Source of the DNA: Pelecanus crispus
Taxonomy: Eukaryota; Chordata; Aves; Pelecaniformes; Pelecanidae
Assembly (NCBI RefSeq): GCF_030463565.1
Contig: NC_134654.1
Coordinates: 19,235,702-19,299,701 of the forward strand
Length of the DNA: 64,000 nucleotides
Direction of reading: 5' to 3'
The notes under the pieces: model-generated
Told to the model about the DNA's origin: nothing
The model's database searches: none
The model's input: only the letters and a program-made list of their open reading frames with translations
Part shown: one piece after another, positions 59,324 to 64,000 of the stretch
Layout of the letters: the number at the start of each line of letters is the position of its first letter
Numbering within the stretch: the stretch's first letter is position 1
Program-made: the position numbers and the translations under genes

Positions 59324-62300
59324 GTAAGACTACAATATTCCTCAGTTTATTTCAGAGCTTGCTTAAGGGAAGAAGGTCACAGAATAAATTCCTGAAAGAG
59401 CCTCTTACAAGAGATGCCTGTCTTTCAGGCATTTTTCTTTCAAGAGGAGGAATCATCATGCTCTGAACCTTTCCTTTAGTTTAGCCACTAAATGAGTCTG
59501 AAGTTTCCTCCTCAGCATGGTAGTTTCACTGTGAGACTGATAATTTTTCAGTCTGTCACCTGCAGACCCTCAGAGGCTCATGGACAGAATTTTAAGGGGA
59601 GACCTGAAAGATCAAGAAAAGAAAGTTTATTGTATGCAATATAGCAATATAAATGTGAAGCTTCTGAAGGCGGATGCATGCTTACGTTGAAAACACCTAG
59701 GTTTTCAGAAGTGGAAAAATCTGCAGTGGAGTGATGCTGGGGTTAGATCTTGCATGTGGTTGAACTCTTAACAGCACTGTGTATATGAAATAGGAAGTCA
59801 TACAGGATGTTCTGAAAGTCATCTGTTTTTAAACACTACTTGGCAGTGCTAGGTTAACGGTTGGACTTGATGATCTTAAGGGTCTTTTCCAACCTGAATG
59901 ATTCTATGACTTTATGAATATGCAGAAAAAAATGGAGTGGTACTTAGGACCACACTGAGAGAGCTGGTGGGGAAAATGTGGCATATGCTGCTTTCCAGCC
60001 GAGTAGATCCCATTGCAGTAACACTACAATGTTGTCATTGTTTTCAATGATGTTGTCTTGTCAAACTGTCATTGAGACAAGATATCTGCAGTTGCAGTGA
60101 CACTCTGGGGCATGAAGCACTTTTCCACTGCCACCTTCTCAATGGGAGAAAAGAGCTGGCACAACTTTATTGCAGAAATTTTCTTTTGGCTCCACAGAGC
60201 ACTTAGAGGAAAAAATAACCACTGTAGTGTTTATGGTAGCATGCTCAAAGTTGTGCTGTGTTTGAGAGGAAGTATGGTGTAATGGTTAGATTGAGAGTCC
60301 CTCTGAAGTTCTGTTCCTGATTCTGTATTTCTGACCTCGGCCCCTGTGCTTTAGTCTCTTTGCAGCATGGGAGGTTTTTAAACTGTGTTCAGAGAAAATA
60401 ACGGACTCTTTCATATAGTCATCAATGTTGCAATCACATTTGTCCCTTTTTTGAAATGTGATGAACTTGTGAATATTCATGTGTTTTTCGTCAGGGAATT
60501 TTAGATGGTTTGAGCTGCTTGTTTGTCCTAATGCTCTCCTCTCTTATCTTAGGAATAGCGTCCATAGGTTTGGCTGCTGCTTATTATAGTGCAGGTAATG
60601 GCCTATCATTTTTTTAAGAATTGTTTATTTCTTGTTGATCTGTTCTTCATGCTGACTCCTCCTCTCTGCAGCTTCTGTCTGGCCTTACAAAGGCAGTATA
60701 GGTACCTATCACACTTTGTGGCATGAATATTAAAATCCATTAATAATTGTTGCCTGTGTATGACTTAGTGTGCTTTAATACTCTATTTCTTACTCAGCAT
60801 CCCTTTCCATTTGCAAGAGTATTTTTAATAATGGTATTTAGTACTCTGTGGCATTTTGCACTTTCAGTGTGTTTTGTAAATGTGATTAGCTGGTCCTCAC
60901 AGCTCTCCTGGGAAAGACATATAATGACTGTTTGCCACCATAATGAAATGATTACCTTGCCTTTGATGGAAGTGCTCTGTTTCTCTGGAAACTTAAATCA
61001 TCACTGGCAGAGATTCCTCATAAAAACACCTTTACAGAACAGGCAGCTACGGCTGCTTCCTGCCCCCCCTGCAATAGAGCAGATGGTACCAAATGCCAGG
61101 TATCCTTCCATCTATGGAATTACTCTGCACGCTGTGCTGTGATTCTCTTACTGTGTACTATTAACATCAAATTTTAAAACGTAATAGTGTGTAGGAATAC
61201 ACTGCCAATATAATAAATGTATTTTTAAGAGCAAAGTCCAGTGAAAGCTGCTTGAGACACCAGCTATATCAGCCTTTTTTCTTAAGACATTGCAACAAAG
61301 TTTTCTGACACAGTACTGAACACAATTCTACTCTGCTTTCAGTATTCTGAGTAAGCAAATTGCTTAGGCTGCTATATGTAAACATTTCCAGGACATAACA
61401 TGCAAATGTTTGTTTGTCAAGAGGGCTGACTGCTTCCTTTTATTAAAGAAACATGTTTGCTCCAGTGAATTTCCATTGTCCCTTACCCTTGTCCTCTGCA
61501 GCACAAATATTTGGTGGTTGATAGTTGTGTGGATGCCTTTTAAGATGCCTTTGCTTTTAGGGAAGAGAAAGATGTGTAATGACGTTACAACCTTGCCAAT
61601 AATACATATGCTTGTAATTCTGCATGGTTTGGAGCCCTGTGTAGATGGAGTCTTTGAAAAATAAGTAAAGAGTTTCTGTGTTTTTATCCTGGGAGAGCTG
61701 TAAAGTAGCTTGCATTACAATTAAAGGCAAAGAATTTGCATCAAAGAAACCTTTTTTCCTTTTTTTGCCTTTAAATAGAGCATGTTGCTTTTAAAACTAA
61801 CTCTTTGAATACCAAAGAAGGGGGAAAAAACGCAAACCCAATCCCTACATTTGTGCATTTTTTTGCATTGTTCAGACAGCCTGGCATGGAAGCTCTTCTA
61901 TATGTCTGGGTGTTTCTTTGTGGCAGCACAGAATCTGGAGCAGTGGGAGGTAAGATGCTGAACTCGGGAAATGAGGTCATGCTAGTTTAGAATCAGTTGG
62001 CAGATGCTGATTGCAGCAGTCCTGTCTACTTCAGCCCCATGCACTTGCTCAGTCCAAACAGAGTGGTTTTGAGGAAAGCCTGTGGGGTTGCTATACTAGG
62101 ACTAGAATTAGGGCAATAATTCTTTCACTACACAAGCATGAAAATGTGAAGCTAAACATGAGTGTTTAAGCGGAGACTTGCCCCAAACTGTTTTGTGGCC
62201 TTTTCTTCCTCTTAAAGAGGGAGGAAGAATAGCATGTTCAGCTGCTGCAACATGATGTCGCACTTACTGTGTCAGCTAGTGACAGAATGACCATTAAATA

Positions 62301-63965
62301 GGGTAGCTCTTAACCTTCCAGGCTACTCAGCTGTTTTCCGCTGGGAAGAGAGTATGTACTGTAGGTATGTACTTTTCTGTGTTACCAGGATTATTTTCCC
62401 ATGTGACTATTTTTATTTTACTTTGAAGCATAGCTACTGATGGTATTTTTAAGAAAAGCTTGATTTTTATTTTAATTTTACAGGAAGCTGTATTTGATAA
62501 GAACAAGGGAACGGTCTGCCTAAAAACATTCAATCTTTACAAAAAAATGCTGACCTTCTCAAAAGGAGGCAATGAACAAGGTGAGAAAGCAGTATCTGTG
62601 GTAGCAAATGTGGTGGGCAGACAGAGGGAATGCATACATGCCCATTTAATGAGCTTCTCTGGAGTTCTGTACTCAAATTAGTCACATCTGTTTCCAGATC
62701 TGTTTTGTTCCCAAGCAGCAGATATAATAGTCTGCCTCTCAGGACCCAATTGCTTTTTCAGGTTAGCATCTTGTTGTTTTAATCCAAGGTAACTAAGCTT
62801 ACACATTGCTTTCTATAATAGTCTTAGCCATTCCTTTGGGATGCTAACATGCAGGTTTAAATTTCCCTTGGCTAGCCTGCTTTGCAGGTGGGACTGGTGG
62901 AAAAACTTAAATTTTGGATCCAGGAGTTGAGATTTCTATAATCTAACCTGGTTTTGGTAGCAGGCAAATCTTTAGATATCATATGCAAGCAGGCATGTTA
63001 TGTCTTGCAGATATCATATGTGTTTAAAACGGCATATTCAGTAGGCTCAGCTTAATGCAGTATCTCATTTCTTTTGAGCTTCCTGTCAGAGTAGCAGAAG
63101 TTGAAGTATAGTGACTTGGTTGGGTCACTGTGAGACAGGAGCTCCATTGCAAGCTGAAGTAGGATCCTTTTCAATGTCAGATTTTTGTATTCTACTTGCT
63201 AGTCTAAATCAAACCAACTCTTAATACGCTTAGAAAACTGACAAAATTTGGAATGTCCTTAAGTTGAATTGTTTTTTAAACAGTTCATTTTGGAGATGGA
63301 AGATAAGAGATGTGGGGAGAAGGATGTTTAATGTCTCTGAACTTTTCTTTAGGGTATGTTTCTATGTTGGTAAGCTGAGCACATTTCTTCCTGAGAGGTT
63401 ATTTGGTAATAACTGTTTCAAGTACCATTAATGTGGGGATGCAGAGATCAGCAGATGCTCTGAACAGTTAAATCTTACAGTATTTGTTCAATCTCAGTAA
63501 ACTTAACAGCTGTTTACCTACTCTGTACAGAAAAATAGTTAAAACTGTCATTAAAGTGGGAAACATAAGTAATAAACTAGCGGTCCCCAGTTTCTGGGAG
63601 GCAGTATGTCTTGTTCATTAGGGCCTATACCACCTAGTATGTTCTGTAGTCTCTCCTTTTTTGTTTTGCCTGAATAGCTTAGCCATTGTTCGCTATTGCA
63701 GGACTGCTCTGGTTGTACAGGATCAGAGCATAGAGTCCCAGCCACGCAAGGCACTAGTAGCACTGTTGAGAGTTTACTGTAATGCTAATAGACTACTTTG
63801 TTTTCTATGTCTGTTTACAGTAGTGGCTCTACTGAATGAGATCCGAGATGTGAACGTGGAAGAGGAGACTGTGCGATATTTTGGGAAGGGTTACCTGGTT
63901 GTGCTACGATTTGTCACTGGATTTTCACACCCACTGACTCAGAGTGCAGTGTTGGGCTGTAGAAG
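59239..63965 (+). CDS. CYBC1: CYBC1 (EROS), cytochrome b-245 chaperone 1 (partial; 3' end beyond window)
   Basis: CYBC1 is the ER membrane chaperone that stabilises the gp91phox-p22phox heterodimer of the phagocyte NADPH oxidase. Loss in people causes a form of chronic granulomatous disease. Five plus-strand exons join in phase to 147 codons plus two bases, about 80% of the usual roughly 187 residues. The start is MYMLVENRTSSHLHLKRSPG, matching the family N-terminus, in an exon with acceptor TTTTATTGTCCAG. Two hydrophobic stretches follow (about residues 24-42, FVGIASIGLAAAYYSA, and 45-61, LAWKLFYMSGCFFVAA), then a PH-like region with FDKNKGTVCLKTFNLYKK, VRYFGKGYLVVLR and GFSHPLTQSAVLG. The gene is head-to-head with NARF, as in mammals. 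A short CR1 tail and an old SINE lie in its introns. No defect is seen. Confidence 0.97.
59840..59918 (+). mobile_element. CR1 LINE 3'-end fragment in CYBC1 intron
   Basis: Reads ggttaacggttggacttgat, then gatcttaagggtcttttcc and the gattctatgac tail, sense to CYBC1. Only about 80 bp of the 3' end is present. Confidence 0.92.
60265..60370 (+). repeat. Probable tRNA-derived amniote SINE (MIR-like)
   Basis: The head 'gtatggtgtaatggttaga' looks like the tRNA A-box region and 'ttctgttcctgattctgta' like a diverged B-box to body transition, followed by a CCTGTGC...TTTAGTCTCTTTGC stretch. The order matches old tRNA-headed SINEs of amniotes, but divergence is high. It is not a functional tRNA because no cloverleaf closes. 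Confidence 0.5.
60553..60594 (+). CDS. CYBC1: CYBC1 coding exon 2
   Basis: A 42-bp exon, GIASIGLAAAYYSA, between CTTATCTTAG and GCAG|GTAATG. It forms most of the first membrane segment. Phase 1-1. Confidence 0.92.
61876..61949 (+). CDS. CYBC1: CYBC1 coding exon 3
   Basis: Twenty-five codons DSLAWKLFYMSGCFFVAAQN then LEQWE, the second hydrophobic segment. Acceptor TTGTTCAG, donor GGGAG|GTAAGA. Confidence 0.95.
62484..62580 (+). CDS. CYBC1: CYBC1 coding exon 4
   Basis: Reads EAVFDKNKGTVCLKTFNLYK then KMLTFSKGGNEQ. Phase 0-1, donor CAAG|GTGAGA. Confidence 0.95.
63821..63965 (+). CDS. CYBC1: CYBC1 coding exon 5
   Basis: Begins VVALLNEIRDVNVEEETVRY and ends SHPLTQSAVLGCR plus two bases, donor AGAAG|GTGCAG. 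The remaining C-terminal exon is outside the window. Confidence 0.96.
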
Positions 63966-64000
63966 GTGCAGTGTGGATTTTTTTTAATGAGAATGTAAGG

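Noticed and set aside
60274-60345. tRNA-like start (tggtgtaatggttaga) considered as a tRNA gene
   Set aside because: The anticodon arm and acceptor stem do not close. It fits an old tRNA-headed SINE better.

Overview
The window is nuclear DNA from a bird, most likely a neoavian rather than a chicken-like bird. It carries CR1 LINE copies with the avian ATTCTATG-type 3' tail, two solo LTRs of a bird ERVL-like family with 5-bp target duplications, short introns, GC-rich promoter islands, and two spliced genes whose products closely match vertebrate NARF and CYBC1. Every coding exon below was read by translating across GT/AG splice junctions with matching phase. None of them is a long continuous reading frame.

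Layout: (1) 1-11.5 kb has no gene that I can support. It holds a degraded 1.5 kb CR1 element at 5.7-7.3 kb. (2) 11.5-17.1 kb holds the 5' part of an unidentified minus-strand gene. It has a CpG-island promoter with paired CACGTG boxes and a (GGGAAC)19 array, one N-terminal coding exon with an AT-hook-like and a ribbon-helix-helix-like segment, then two tandemly duplicated exons that each carry a TVKEE motif. Its 3' end was not settled. (3) 17.1-28.4 kb is a repeat-rich accessory segment. Two ERVL solo LTRs in opposite orientation bracket a 24/25-bp minisatellite, CpG-rich blocks, an intact U6 snRNA gene (minus) with TATA, PSE and octamer elements, and two tRNA-Gln genes (CTG and TTG) on either side of a 51-bp minisatellite. 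(4) 28.4-49.7 kb is NARF on the minus strand, complete in 11 coding exons (460 codons), plus probable 3' UTR. (5) 49.2-56.8 kb is the head-to-head interval between the NARF and CYBC1 CpG islands, with YY1-like motifs just upstream of CYBC1. (6) 56.1 kb to the end is CYBC1 on the plus strand. It has a 5' noncoding exon and five coding exons, and its last exon(s) lie beyond the window.

The NARF-CYBC1 head-to-head pair matches the mammalian order HEXD-CYBC1-NARF-FOXK2 (17q25.3 in human). The minus-strand gene on the far side of NARF is not FOXK2 in the part visible here. NARF is an iron-only-hydrogenase-like Fe-S protein. CYBC1 (EROS) is the ER chaperone of the phagocyte NADPH oxidase cytochrome b558. 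The two have no known joint pathway, so their pairing probably reflects old synteny. No viral coding gene, toxin, CRISPR array or bacterial feature is present. The less ordinary content is the unidentified gene with duplicated exons and the small Pol III cluster.
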